A stretch of 64,000 nucleotides of DNA, taken from the NCBI GenBank assembly GCA_016721765.1, contig JADKHO010000002.1, positions 930,001 through 994,000 on the forward strand. Direction: 5' to 3'. The stretch comes from Bacteroidota bacterium (lineage in GTDB: Bacteria; Bacteroidota; Bacteroidia; UBA4408). The position numbers and the translations under genes are program-made. Below, in pieces: positions 40,839-49,473 of this stretch. Under the pieces are notes generated by a model. The model saw nothing but the letters and a program-made list of their open reading frames with translations. It was not told where the DNA came from and did no database searches. Numbering within the stretch: the stretch's first letter is position 1; every line of letters starts with the position of its first letter.

Positions 40839-41768
40839 TTAAATAAGCTTGCTGCGCTTAATTAAATAGGCCGATAAAATAGTGTTGAAACCCGCGTTAA
40901 TATCAGCTTCCACAAAATCGATGTGGTATTGTCCGCATTTTAATTTTAATTCTTTGGTGTAGGCATTTACCGCTTTTAAGTAGCTTTCCTTAATTTCATG
41001 GGGATGAACTTTGAGCTCCTCCCCTGTTTCCATATCGATAAAATTGTAAGGCCGGTTCTCAAATTCAAATTCCATTTCCTTGGACTTATCCACCACATGA
41101 AACAAAATTACTTCATGCTTATTATGCCGCAAATGCTGCAAAGCCGCAAACAAATCGGCATCACTTTTAGTGGATTCCATCATGTCACTAAAAATAATGA
41201 CGAGCGAACGTTTATGGATGTTTTCGGCAATTTCGTGCAAGGCATTCACTGCAAAGGTGCGTTTTGTGTGCTCTGGAGAATAAGGTAAAAGTAATTTTTC
41301 GAGCTCCGAAAAAATCAGCTTGCTATGCACCATGCTCGATTTACAAGGTGTTTGAACCGTAACCTTATCCGAAAACACGCTCAAGCCCACTGCATCTCTT
41401 TGGTTTCGCAGCAAGTAAGTAAGGGCAGCTGCACAATGTGTACTAAAGTTGATTTTATTTTGCTTTTCAGGATATCTTTTATCCGCTTCCGGAAAATACA
41501 TCGAAGAGGAAGCATCAATAACCAACTGACAACGTAAATTGGTTTCCTCCTCATAGCGTTTCACAAACAATTTATCGCTACGCCCATATAATTTCCAATC
41601 AATATGCTTGGTCGATTCTCCTGTATTATACAAGCGATGCTCGGCAAATTCCACCGAAAAGCCATGAAACGGACTTTTATGCAAGCCGGTAATAAATCCC
41701 TCCACCACTTGCTTAGCAAGCAATTCTAAATGCGAATATTGTTGAATTTGTTGTTGATTCAGAGACAC
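40839..41768 (-). CDS. DUF58 domain protein (VWA-like)
   Basis: 309 residues. The DUF58 signature DWKLYGRSDKLFVKRYEEET lies at about 60-80. It is followed by a von Willebrand-like core with the metal-site motif VIDASSSM, then IIFSDMMEST and VILFHVVDKSKE. Such proteins are cytoplasmic and are usually encoded beside a MoxR ATPase and Bat/VWA genes, acting in assembly or stress tolerance. No MoxR is in the window. It lies just outside the island, divergent from nothing and ending near tRNA-Asp. Confidence 0.88.
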   Translation of the reverse strand: MSLNQQQIQQYSHLELLAKQVVEGFITGLHKSPFHGFSVEFAEHRLYNTGESTKHIDWKLYGRSDKLFVKRYEEETNLRCQLVIDASSSMYFPEADKRYPEKQNKINFSTHCAAALTYLLRNQRDAVGLSVFSDKVTVQTPCKSSMVHSKLIFSELEKLLLPYSPEHTKRTFAVNALHEIAENIHKRSLVIIFSDMMESTKSDADLFAALQHLRHNKHEVILFHVVDKSKEMEFEFENRPYNFIDMETGEELKVHPHEIKESYLKAVNAYTKELKLKCGQYHIDFVEADINAGFNTILSAYLIKRSKLI

Positions 41769-41779
41769 GGGGTTAGTTT

Positions 41780-41940
41780 TTAAGTTATTGGGTTATTGAG
41801 TTATTGAGTTATTGGGTTGTTATGTCATCCTGAGCGTAGTCGAAGGAGGGTTATTGGGTTGTTATGTCATCCTGAGCGTAGTCGAAGGAGAGTTATTTAG
41901 TTATTGAGTTCTTATGTCATCCTGAGCGTAGTCGAAGAAG
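41780..41940. repeat. Tandem intergenic repeats (GTTATTG and TGTCATCCTGAGCG units)
   Basis: A run of 9-base GTTATTGRG units is followed by three copies of a 25-base element beginning TGTCATCCTGAGCGTAGTCG at 41823, 41865 and 41915, separated by GGTTATTGGGTTGT-like spacers. This element is a widespread intergenic repeat in bacterial genomes; it is non-coding. Confidence 0.7.
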
Positions 41941-42087
41941 GGTTATTGGATTATTGAGATTCTTGATTCAATTTATGCAGTTGTTGTTTATAAATATCCC
42001 CCGCTGGCGAGGGCAGGGGGTGGTATGGAACGCTGATTTATTATGATAATTATGATTTTTATATGATTTTCTTGTATCGAGTTTCTT

Positions 42088-42115
42088 GGTTTCAAGGTTT
42101 CAAGGTTTCAAGGTT
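42088..42115. repeat. Short tandem repeat GGTTTCAA
   Basis: Three to four copies of an 8-9 base unit (GGTTTCAAG). This is slippage-prone microsatellite sequence between the DUF58 gene and trxA. Confidence 0.6.
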
Positions 42116-42204
42116 ATAATTTATCTCGAAAATAGTAGTTGTTAGTTTCAACCTCAATTAATCAACCAATCCAAACACTAGCAAATCATCCAATCCCTAT
42201 GTCA

Positions 42205-42270
42205 CCTAATCGGCTAATCAGCTAATCAGCTAATCGGCTAATCGGCTAATCAAAACAATCAGCTAATCAA
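42205..42270. repeat. Short tandem repeat CTAATCGG/CTAATCAG
   Basis: At least six 9-base units of the form CTAATCRGC, degenerating into ATCAAAACAATCAGC. Non-coding, just before the trxA terminator. Confidence 0.65.
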
Positions 42271-42285
42271 CAATAGTACAAAAAT

Positions 42286-42330
42286 AAAAACGGCTAATCA
42301 TTATTAAAAAAATAACAATTAACCGTTTTT
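42286..42330 (-). terminator. Terminator of trxA
   Basis: AAAAACGGCTAAT and ATTAACCGTTTTT form a long imperfect stem. On the minus strand it ends in CCGTTTTTATTTTTG. It begins 12 bases after the trxA stop. Confidence 0.6.
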
Positions 42331-42342
42331 GAATTCGTTCTA

Positions 42343-42663
42343 TTATGCCAACTGAGCGTCCAATTTGCCTGATAATACTGACTTTGGAACTGCGCCTACT
42401 TGTTTGTCGACAACCTGACCATTCTTAATAAATAAAATGGTAGGGATATTTCGGATACCGAATTTTGCGGAAATCATGGGATTGTTATCCACATCCACTT
42501 TTCCAATCACCGCTTTCCCGGCATAATCGTTTGACATTTCTTCAACTACCGGACCAACCATTCTGCAAGGACCACACCATTCGGCCCAAAAATCGACCAA
42601 CACCGGTTTGTCTGATTTCATTACCATTTCTTCGAAATTTGCATCTGTTATTTCTAGTGCCAT
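42343..42663 (-). CDS. trxA: Thioredoxin
   Basis: 106 residues, the usual length. The active site WCGPC is in FWAEWCGPCRMVGPVV, the cis-Pro loop is IRNIPTILF, and the buried Asp is in VLVDFWAEW. It is a cytoplasmic disulfide reductase serving ribonucleotide reductase, peroxiredoxins and others, recycled by thioredoxin reductase (not in the window). It is a single-gene unit with its own terminator. Confidence 0.95.
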   Translation of the reverse strand: MALEITDANFEEMVMKSDKPVLVDFWAEWCGPCRMVGPVVEEMSNDYAGKAVIGKVDVDNNPMISAKFGIRNIPTILFIKNGQVVDKQVGAVPKSVLSGKLDAQLA

Positions 42664-43245
42664 TTTATTTGAGATTTAAAAATTTAGAACTGTTTTATTT
42701 TCTGTAAAAGTACGTTTAATTTCTCTTACGCTTTGTATAAAGTCAATTTGTTTGCCAAGAAGAAATAAACAATAAATGTTAATACCGCTTTACAAAATAC
42801 TGCTTGCTATGTAACTATTAATAAACCACTTAAGACATATTTATTACAAATTTTAAGCTTTGATCTTGCCGCGTCATTGTGTCATATTGTGCTTGCCAAA
42901 ATGGGAGTATGTTTCTCTGTTCAGTGGGTTTAATAAAAAATACACGAAAGCATTAATGCAATGGGAATTCTTTTATATCGATTAAGGAAATTTTTATTTT
43001 AAAAAGACCTATTTATTTTTGCTACTCCGTTTTAAAGACCACTAGAGCTGAAAAATTCTAGCTCGTCGGGGCGATACAATTTCGCCTTTAATTTTTCTTC
43101 TTTTAAAGTTCAATCATCAATTTGGTTTTCCTTAGAATAGTGGCAACAAAATCGAATTTTTTGCACTCCCATATTAAATACATATTACTAAAACAGCACC
43201 TTAATTTTTCTATTTTTATCCGTTTAAAAAAATATTTTACTCCGG
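42664..43245. other. Intergenic region before the ECF sigma gene
   Basis: About 580 bases without a gene. A small hairpin (GGCGA ... TCGCC, around 43060-43085) with a following T-rich run is the only structure I see. The upstream part must contain the trxA promoter (minus strand), which I could not pin down. Confidence 0.5.
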
Positions 43246-43276
43246 CATAGGGGTATATCCCCTTTTGTTTGTCATA
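43246..43276 (+). promoter_or_regulatory. ECF-sigma promoter candidate before the sigma gene
   Basis: CATAGGGGTA (43246-43255), 13 bases, then TTGTCATA (43269-43276). The same two boxes at exactly the same spacing precede the TonB-receptor gene (46800-46830). This is the expected layout of -35 and -10 elements recognised by the locus's own ECF sigma factor. Confidence 0.6.
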
Positions 43277-43321
43277 AGGTTAAAAGAAGGCAAAAATTGA
43301 ATTCAACTTGTACATTTTTTT

Positions 43322-43900
43322 GTGGAATATTCAGATAGCGAAATAGTTTCGGCAATGCAAAACAGCAACGAACTGGTTTTTGAAGCCCTGTTTCGTTTCT
43401 ACTACCAGCGGCTTTGCAATTATGCAAATACTTTACTCAAGGATGCCGATGAATCGGAAGAAGCGGTGCAACAATTTTTTGCAGGCTTGTGGGAAAGACG
43501 CGAGCGTTTTTCGGTAACGCTGTCGGTAAAATCCTATCTCTACAAATCGGTTCACAATGCCTGCTTGAATAAAATAAAACAAAATCAGATGAAACAAGCG
43601 CATCATGAACGCGAAAGCAAATTGGAAACAGTGAGCAAATCAAGCACAGAGCAAGCACTGGTGATGAAAGAACTGGAACAACAAATTGCTCTTGCTATTG
43701 AAAGCCTGCCGGAACAATGTCGCCTCATTTTTAAATTAAGTCGCTTTGAAGAATTAAAATACGCAGAGATTGCAGGTCAATTAAACCTCTCAGTAAAAAC
43801 AGTGGAAAACCAAATGGGTAAGGCCTTGCGTGTAATGCGTGAAAAATTAAATGCCTACTTACCCACCCTGCTTACCCTCTTATTATTAACCCATAGCTAA
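43322..43900 (+). CDS. FecI-type ECF RNA polymerase sigma factor
   Basis: 192 residues from a GTG start at 43322. Region 2 is visible in FEALFRFYYQRLCNYANTLL and the -10 recognition helix follows. Region 4 has LPEQCRLIFKLSRFEELKYAEIAGQLNLSVKTVENQMGKALRVMREKL, a clear HTH. The C-terminus is short and hydrophobic. It lies 8 bases before a FecR anti-sigma gene, the usual partner. It probably drives the downstream outer-membrane receptor genes and itself, from the matching motifs found upstream. Confidence 0.92.
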   Translation: MEYSDSEIVSAMQNSNELVFEALFRFYYQRLCNYANTLLKDADESEEAVQQFFAGLWERRERFSVTLSVKSYLYKSVHNACLNKIKQNQMKQAHHERESKLETVSKSSTEQALVMKELEQQIALAIESLPEQCRLIFKLSRFEELKYAEIAGQLNLSVKTVENQMGKALRVMREKLNAYLPTLLTLLLLTHS

Positions 43901-43908
43901 ACAAGACG

Positions 43909-44916
43909 ATGAAGGAAATGAACGAATACAGGGATGAACTTATCGCCATGAACCTTGCCGGGGAAGCCAATCTCCAGCAAATTCAAGAGCTTAGTGATTG
44001 GGTGAATGCTTCGTCTGAAAATGCGCAGTATTATGCTCAACTAAAAACACTTTTTGAAGCATCTTCAACTGCTCAAAAAATTACCCCTTTCGATACCGAT
44101 ACCGCCTGGCTTAATTTGCAAACTAAAATCCATTCACAAAATAAAAACAAGCATGGAATTCTATATTTGTTTCAAAAATACGATTTCATGAAAGCTGCAG
44201 CAGGACTGCTTCTGTTGCTTGGATTAACCTATGTCCTAAATATTGTGTTTAACAATAACACTTCACGTGAGATCAGTTTTAAAGCCGATAAACGCGCCGT
44301 GGAAAAAAGAATGGCCGATGGCTCGGTGTTGCATCTGAATAAAAAATCGAGTATTCAGTACAGCAAAAATTTCAACAAAAGCAATCGCAAAGTTATCCTT
44401 AGCGGGGAAGCCTTTTTTGAGGTGATACACAATGAAAAACTGCCCTTTACCGTTGCCGTGGATGAATTGCTGATTGAAGATGTTGGTACTTCATTTAACG
44501 TAAATGCCTATCCCGATAAGGAAAGCGTGGAAGTAAGCGTGCTAAGCGGAGAGGTAAAAATGTTTACTGAAAATGAAATAGGAATTTCATTAAGCGCCGG
44601 AGAATCGGCGAGCTATAATAAACGAACCAAACTATTTGCGCACACTCAAGTGAAAAATAAAAACTTAACCGCCTATAAAGACAAAATTTTTGTATTTGAA
44701 AATACTGCCTTGCATACGGTGATTGCCATGCTGAATGATGTATATCAAAGCTCCATTGTGCTTGCTAATCCTAAATTAAACGATTGCCAACTTACGGTTA
44801 GTTTCGAAAATGAATCGTTGGATAAAGTGGTTGACGTTATTGCAGCTACTTTTAATTTAAAAGTCACTAAAACCGAAACCGGAATTTTATTGGAAGGCGA
44901 TGGTTGTGGAAAATAA
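43909..44916 (+). CDS. FecR-family anti-sigma factor
   Basis: 335 residues. A cytoplasmic N-terminal domain of about 85 residues is followed by one transmembrane helix (AAAGLLLLLGLTYVLNIVF), the FecR periplasmic beta domain (KRMADGSVLHLNKKSSIQYS, KVILSGEAFFEV, VEVSVLSGEVKMF) and the C-terminal DUF4974/STN-like domain (LHTVIAMLNDVYQSSIVL, LDKVVDVIAATFNLKV). It holds the sigma factor inactive until the outer-membrane receptor signals. The downstream STN gene starts 10 bases after its stop. Confidence 0.92.
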   Translation: MKEMNEYRDELIAMNLAGEANLQQIQELSDWVNASSENAQYYAQLKTLFEASSTAQKITPFDTDTAWLNLQTKIHSQNKNKHGILYLFQKYDFMKAAAGLLLLLGLTYVLNIVFNNNTSREISFKADKRAVEKRMADGSVLHLNKKSSIQYSKNFNKSNRKVILSGEAFFEVIHNEKLPFTVAVDELLIEDVGTSFNVNAYPDKESVEVSVLSGEVKMFTENEIGISLSAGESASYNKRTKLFAHTQVKNKNLTAYKDKIFVFENTALHTVIAMLNDVYQSSIVLANPKLNDCQLTVSFENESLDKVVDVIAATFNLKVTKTETGILLEGDGCGK

Positions 44917-44926
44917 AAAAGTACTC

Positions 44927-46765
44927 ATGTCAAAATTACATTTTGCTATTTTGCTAGTTTTCTTGCTTCTAGGCGCTCGTATCCATGCGCAAAGCACCAC
45001 GCCAGCTTTGGAGCGTACGCTAAATTTGCAAGTAACGAACGCTTCAATAGAAGTAATTTTAAATAAAATTTCTACAGCTTGCGGATGCAAATTTTCTTAC
45101 AATCCCGGCGCCATTGGTAGTCAAAAAATTAGTTCGCTTCAGGTTAAAAATAAATCGGTAAGAGAAAGTTTGAACTTGCTGTTTGCCAATCAGGTAAACT
45201 ATAAAGCACGCGGCAACTATATTATCCTGCAAAAGAAAAGCGAAGCCGAATTAAAAGCAGCCAAGAAAAACGTAGTGGTAAAAGGCTATGTGACCAATGC
45301 CAATACAGGTGAGAAAGTTCCATTTGCAACCATTTACGATAAAAAATCATTGGGATCCGCCAATAGCGACGATTACGGCTACTATGAACTGAAGTTAAGA
45401 AACGATCGCGAACTGCAATTAAACATCAATAAACAAAATTATTCGGATACCATTATCATTGTTAAACAAGATGCAGATGAGCTCATTAACGTGGCCATTT
45501 ATCCCGCTACAGCGGATACCACTAAAGTGGAAAAAATCAGCAGCCGAATTAAGAAATCAACTGTCGATTTTTTTATCAGCGCCCGGCAGAAAGTGAATAG
45601 TTTGAATGTGCGCGACACGCTTTCGCGGAAATGGCAAGTTTCGTTGGTACCTTATGTTGGAACAAATTTGATGATGAGTGGAAATGTAAAAAACGACTAT
45701 TCACTTAATGTTATTGGTGGCTATTCGCAAGGAACGCGCATTTTAGAAATGGGTGGTGTTGTTAATATGGACAGAGGTGATGTTGGCAAAGTGCAAGTGG
45801 CCGGTTGTGCCAATTTGGTTGCCGGAAAGGTAAATGGAGTGCAATTGGCGGGCTGCACCAATATTAACAAGCAGGGCTTTTATGGTTTACAAAGTGCTGG
45901 ATTTTTAAATCTCAACAACGATTCCAGCAGCGGAGTGCAGCTGGCAGGATTTTTAAATGTAAATCACGCCAAAATGAATGGCATTCAAGCCGCAGGCTTT
46001 GCCAATGTAAACTCCAATTCAGAAGTCGGAATTTTATTAGCGGGATTTACAAATGTGAATCGAGGCAACTACACCGGTGTTCAGCTCGCAGGATTTGGGA
46101 ACAATCACAAAGGAAATTTAAACGGAGTGCAAGTTGCCGGATTTTATAATTCGGTGCAAGGGGAAATAAGCGGTGTGCAAGTTGCGGGGTTTATTAATTA
46201 TGCAAAAAAAGTGAATGACTTTCAATTGGGAATAATAAACATTTCGGATAGTTGCGGCGGTGTTCCTTTCGGGATTTTTAGTTATGTGAAAAGCGGCTAT
46301 CATCGCATTGAATTGGCTGCCGACCAACAACTTTACTATAGTGCTGCCTTTCGCACTGGAACAAAGCGCTTGTACAACATTTTTACAGCCGCTACGCAAG
46401 TCAATACCCTTCAAGGAAAATCAGAATTGTGGACACTTGGTTATGGTATGGGAACCAGTTTTCAGGCCGCAAAAAAAATACAAGTTAACCTCGATCTAAC
46501 GGCACATCAATTTGTATCCGAAAGCAATATTAGTTCTTATCAAACAGTAGGAAAATTGGCACTTAGCGCGGACTTTTATGTAGTGCCGAAATTTTCAATC
46601 TTCATAGGCCCTGTTTTAAATGTGGCCATTTTAGATAAATCGGATAAAGAATTTTATACCAAAGTGGTCAAAAATTTACCTGGCCCCAATTATCTTTCTA
46701 ATTTAAATACCACACAACAACTGCGTGGATGGCTAGGTGTGAAGGCCGGAATTAGATTTTTATAA
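44927..46765 (+). CDS. STN/carboxypeptidase-regulatory protein with GVQLAGF-type surface repeats
   Basis: 612 residues; the ATG at 44927 gives a clean signal peptide (HFAILLVFLLLGARIHAQ). An STN domain (NLQVTNASIEVILNKISTAC, GNYIILQKK) and a CarboxypepD_reg-like domain (VKGYVTNANTGEKVPFATIY) are followed by ten or so repeats of 20-22 residues built on GVQLAGFLNVN, GVQVAGFYN and similar, as in LA_2272-type surface repeat proteins. The end looks like an outer-membrane beta-barrel (FSIFIGPVLNVAILDKSD ... WLGVKAGIRFL). It sits where the receptor of a FecIR system is expected, but no plug/TonB-dependent barrel is recognised. It may be a sensor or signal relay. Confidence 0.75.
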   Translation: MSKLHFAILLVFLLLGARIHAQSTTPALERTLNLQVTNASIEVILNKISTACGCKFSYNPGAIGSQKISSLQVKNKSVRESLNLLFANQVNYKARGNYIILQKKSEAELKAAKKNVVVKGYVTNANTGEKVPFATIYDKKSLGSANSDDYGYYELKLRNDRELQLNINKQNYSDTIIIVKQDADELINVAIYPATADTTKVEKISSRIKKSTVDFFISARQKVNSLNVRDTLSRKWQVSLVPYVGTNLMMSGNVKNDYSLNVIGGYSQGTRILEMGGVVNMDRGDVGKVQVAGCANLVAGKVNGVQLAGCTNINKQGFYGLQSAGFLNLNNDSSSGVQLAGFLNVNHAKMNGIQAAGFANVNSNSEVGILLAGFTNVNRGNYTGVQLAGFGNNHKGNLNGVQVAGFYNSVQGEISGVQVAGFINYAKKVNDFQLGIINISDSCGGVPFGIFSYVKSGYHRIELAADQQLYYSAAFRTGTKRLYNIFTAATQVNTLQGKSELWTLGYGMGTSFQAAKKIQVNLDLTAHQFVSESNISSYQTVGKLALSADFYVVPKFSIFIGPVLNVAILDKSDKEFYTKVVKNLPGPNYLSNLNTTQQLRGWLGVKAGIRFL

Positions 46766-46799
46766 AATTTATCCTTCACGCAAACTTTTTTCAAAAAGA

Positions 46800-46830
46800 C
46801 ATAGGGGTACTTGCAGTTTTAATTGTCCTA
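46800..46830 (+). promoter_or_regulatory. ECF-sigma promoter candidate before the TonB receptor
   Basis: CATAGGGGTA (46800-46809), 13 bases, then TTGTCCTA (46823-46830), matching the motif at 43246-43276 with one base changed. The receptor starts 25 bases further on. Confidence 0.6.
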
Positions 46831-46854
46831 ACATCAAAACCAATAATTGATGTT

Positions 46855-49221
46855 ATGAAAAAATTAAAAATCGTTGTTTTGTTTCTCTCCCTTTTCTTAT
46901 ACTCAGCCACATTACAAGCAAGCGACTTAAGTCAAACCGTGCGTGGGCAAGTAGTGGATAAAATAACCCAAAGTCCTTTGCCGGGCGCAACAATACTCTT
47001 GCTCAACCAAGCTACAACTATTGGAACCGCAAGCGATGCAGATGGATTTTTTAAACTTACGAATGTTCCTCTGGGCAAACAAAGTTTAGTGGTAAATTAC
47101 ATGGGCTATAAGCCGAGCACCATCAGCAACATAACTGTAAATGCCGGAAAGGAAGTGGTCTTAACCATTGCATTGGAAGAGAACATAATGCAATCCAAAG
47201 AATTTGTGGTTACGGCAAAAGTCGAAAAAAACAAAGCGCTGAATGAATTGGCGACTGTAAGTGCACGTACTTTTTCGGTAGAAGAAACACAAAAATATGC
47301 AGCAGCAGTAAACGATCCTGCGCGTATGGCTACAGCATTTGCCGGTGTTACCTGCACCGATGATGGCAACAACCGCATCTCCATCCGTGGAAACGCACCA
47401 CAAGGATTATTGTGGCGAATGGAAGGAGTAGAAATTCCCAACCCCAATCATTTCAGTAATGTAGGAACGTCGGGTGGTGGAATTTCCATTTTGAGTTCTC
47501 AATTAATGGCCAATTCCGATTTTTTAACAGGCGCTTTCCCCGCCGAATATGGCAATGCACTTTCGGGTGTGTTTGACATTAAACTCCGAAAAGGAAATGA
47601 CGAAAAAAAAGAATACACATTTCAAGCGGGTGTGCTTGGTTTGGATGCCGCAATGGAAGGCCCATTTAAAAAGGGATACAACGGCTCGTACTTAGTAAAT
47701 TACCGTTATTCTACCCTCTCGGTATTGGGTAAATTGGGTGTGCCTTTGGGCGATGCCATTACCCTTTTTCAGGATTTATCCTACAACATTTCCTTACCCA
47801 CGTCACATGCCGGAACATTCGGATTATTTGGCTTTGGTGGATTAAGCAATCAAAAAACATGGTCCACCAAAGATTCCACAAAATGGAAGGAAAATCCTTT
47901 TAAAAAATACGACTCTGAATTTTTAGCAAACACCGGTGCGTCGGGACTCACACATACACTCATTCTAAATCCGCAAACCGCCTTAAGAACTGCGCTGGTG
48001 TATTCCGGAACCGGCAATGGCTATCACGAAACACAACTCGACAAAGAGTATGAAAAAGTAGAACAGGGCCGTCAAAATTTTGTGCAAAAAAAGCTTACGC
48101 TCAGCAGCACGCTTACACATAAGTTTAGCCCTAAAAGCAGTTTAAAAAGTGGAATTATTTTAAATCAGTTATCGTACAATTTCAAGCAAAAATATTTTGA
48201 TTATGATTTAAAAAAATATGTGGTTAGTTTGGATGCAAAAGGCACTGCACATACACTGCAAGCCTTTTCGCAATTCAGTTATAAACTCAACGAGGACTTA
48301 ACGCTAAATCCGGGAATACACTACATGCGTTATTTCGAAAACAGTACTCAGTCGGTAGAGCCGCGCCTCTCCATGCGTTATCAATTAAATCGCAAAAACA
48401 GTGTGAGTCTTGGTTATGGGATGCACAGCCAGCTTCAGCCGATTGGTGTTTATTTTGCAGAACGAACCGATGACTCAGGCATAATTAGTAGACCCAATAA
48501 AAATTTAAAACTGGCAAAGTCTCAACACCTTGTGCTTTCCTACGACTTAATGGCAACCGAATTTTATCATTTTAAAGTCGAGAGTTATTATCAACACCTC
48601 AGCAATGTTGCCATAAGCACAAATCCAAACAATACTGTTTCATTAATTAATTTAGAAGATGGCTATTATACCGATTCGTTGAACAGCAATGGAATTGGGC
48701 GCAATTATGGTTTGGAGCTCACAGCAGAGCGCTTTTTGAAAAACAATTTATACTTTTTATTAAGTGCTTCCTTTTTCGATTCCAAATATCGGGCGGCAGA
48801 TAATCGTTGGTACAACACCCGTTTCAATGGAAATTACTTAGTTACATTCACTGCCGGAAAAGATTTCCCGATAAACCGACATGAAAAATCACGTGTTTTT
48901 GGCATCGGTATAAAAACGGTGTATTGTGGCGGATTACGCTACACGCCCATCAACCAAGAAAAATCAATCGAAAAAGGAAGCGCAGTATATGAAGACGATA
49001 AAGCGTATACCTTACAAAATGCAGCGTATTTTCGCACCGACATCAAAGTCAGTTTAAAACGAAATTACAAACGCAGCACCGGAACCATTTCATTTGATGT
49101 GCAAAATGTGAGCAATCGCAAAAACGCCGGCGGCAGTTATTATAACCCCGAAAGCGCGAAAATAGAAACATGGTCACAGGCACCTTTGATACCGATTTTG
49201 AGTTATAGAATTGAATTTTAA
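46855..49221 (+). CDS. TonB-dependent outer-membrane receptor
   Basis: 788 residues with a signal peptide (IVVLFLSLFLYSATLQA). A CarboxypepD_reg domain (VRGQVVDKITQSPLPGATIL ... YMGYKPSTISN) is followed by a plug domain (NRISIRGNAPQGLLWRMEGV, ILSSQLMANSDFLTGAFPAEYGN) and a long beta-barrel ending in an aromatic residue (PILSYRIEF). No SusD partner follows. It imports an unknown substrate using TonB energy and could act as the signal-giver for the FecIR pair, whose promoter motif precedes it. Confidence 0.92.
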   Translation: MKKLKIVVLFLSLFLYSATLQASDLSQTVRGQVVDKITQSPLPGATILLLNQATTIGTASDADGFFKLTNVPLGKQSLVVNYMGYKPSTISNITVNAGKEVVLTIALEENIMQSKEFVVTAKVEKNKALNELATVSARTFSVEETQKYAAAVNDPARMATAFAGVTCTDDGNNRISIRGNAPQGLLWRMEGVEIPNPNHFSNVGTSGGGISILSSQLMANSDFLTGAFPAEYGNALSGVFDIKLRKGNDEKKEYTFQAGVLGLDAAMEGPFKKGYNGSYLVNYRYSTLSVLGKLGVPLGDAITLFQDLSYNISLPTSHAGTFGLFGFGGLSNQKTWSTKDSTKWKENPFKKYDSEFLANTGASGLTHTLILNPQTALRTALVYSGTGNGYHETQLDKEYEKVEQGRQNFVQKKLTLSSTLTHKFSPKSSLKSGIILNQLSYNFKQKYFDYDLKKYVVSLDAKGTAHTLQAFSQFSYKLNEDLTLNPGIHYMRYFENSTQSVEPRLSMRYQLNRKNSVSLGYGMHSQLQPIGVYFAERTDDSGIISRPNKNLKLAKSQHLVLSYDLMATEFYHFKVESYYQHLSNVAISTNPNNTVSLINLEDGYYTDSLNSNGIGRNYGLELTAERFLKNNLYFLLSASFFDSKYRAADNRWYNTRFNGNYLVTFTAGKDFPINRHEKSRVFGIGIKTVYCGGLRYTPINQEKSIEKGSAVYEDDKAYTLQNAAYFRTDIKVSLKRNYKRSTGTISFDVQNVSNRKNAGGSYYNPESAKIETWSQAPLIPILSYRIEF

Positions 49222-49331
49222 GTGAATTGCCTGCGCATCAATTAAAATCTGAAAACGGTTTTATCCAAGCATTTAGGAATTCAAAAAAATGGCTATTTTT
49301 GGCGCGGAAAAATGAACAATTTCTAATCGTT

Positions 49332-49408
<77 letters not shown>

Positions 49409-49414
49409 AATTTT

Positions 49415-49445
49415 AAGCCTGAAGAAATTCAGGCTTTCTTATTTT
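49415..49445 (+). terminator. Terminator after tRNA-Pro
   Basis: AAGCCTGAA-GAAA-TTCAGGCTT, a perfect 9-bp stem with a GNRA loop, then a T-rich tail. Confidence 0.85.
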
Positions 49446-49473
49446 TTATTTTTATGAATTTAAACTAAACCAC

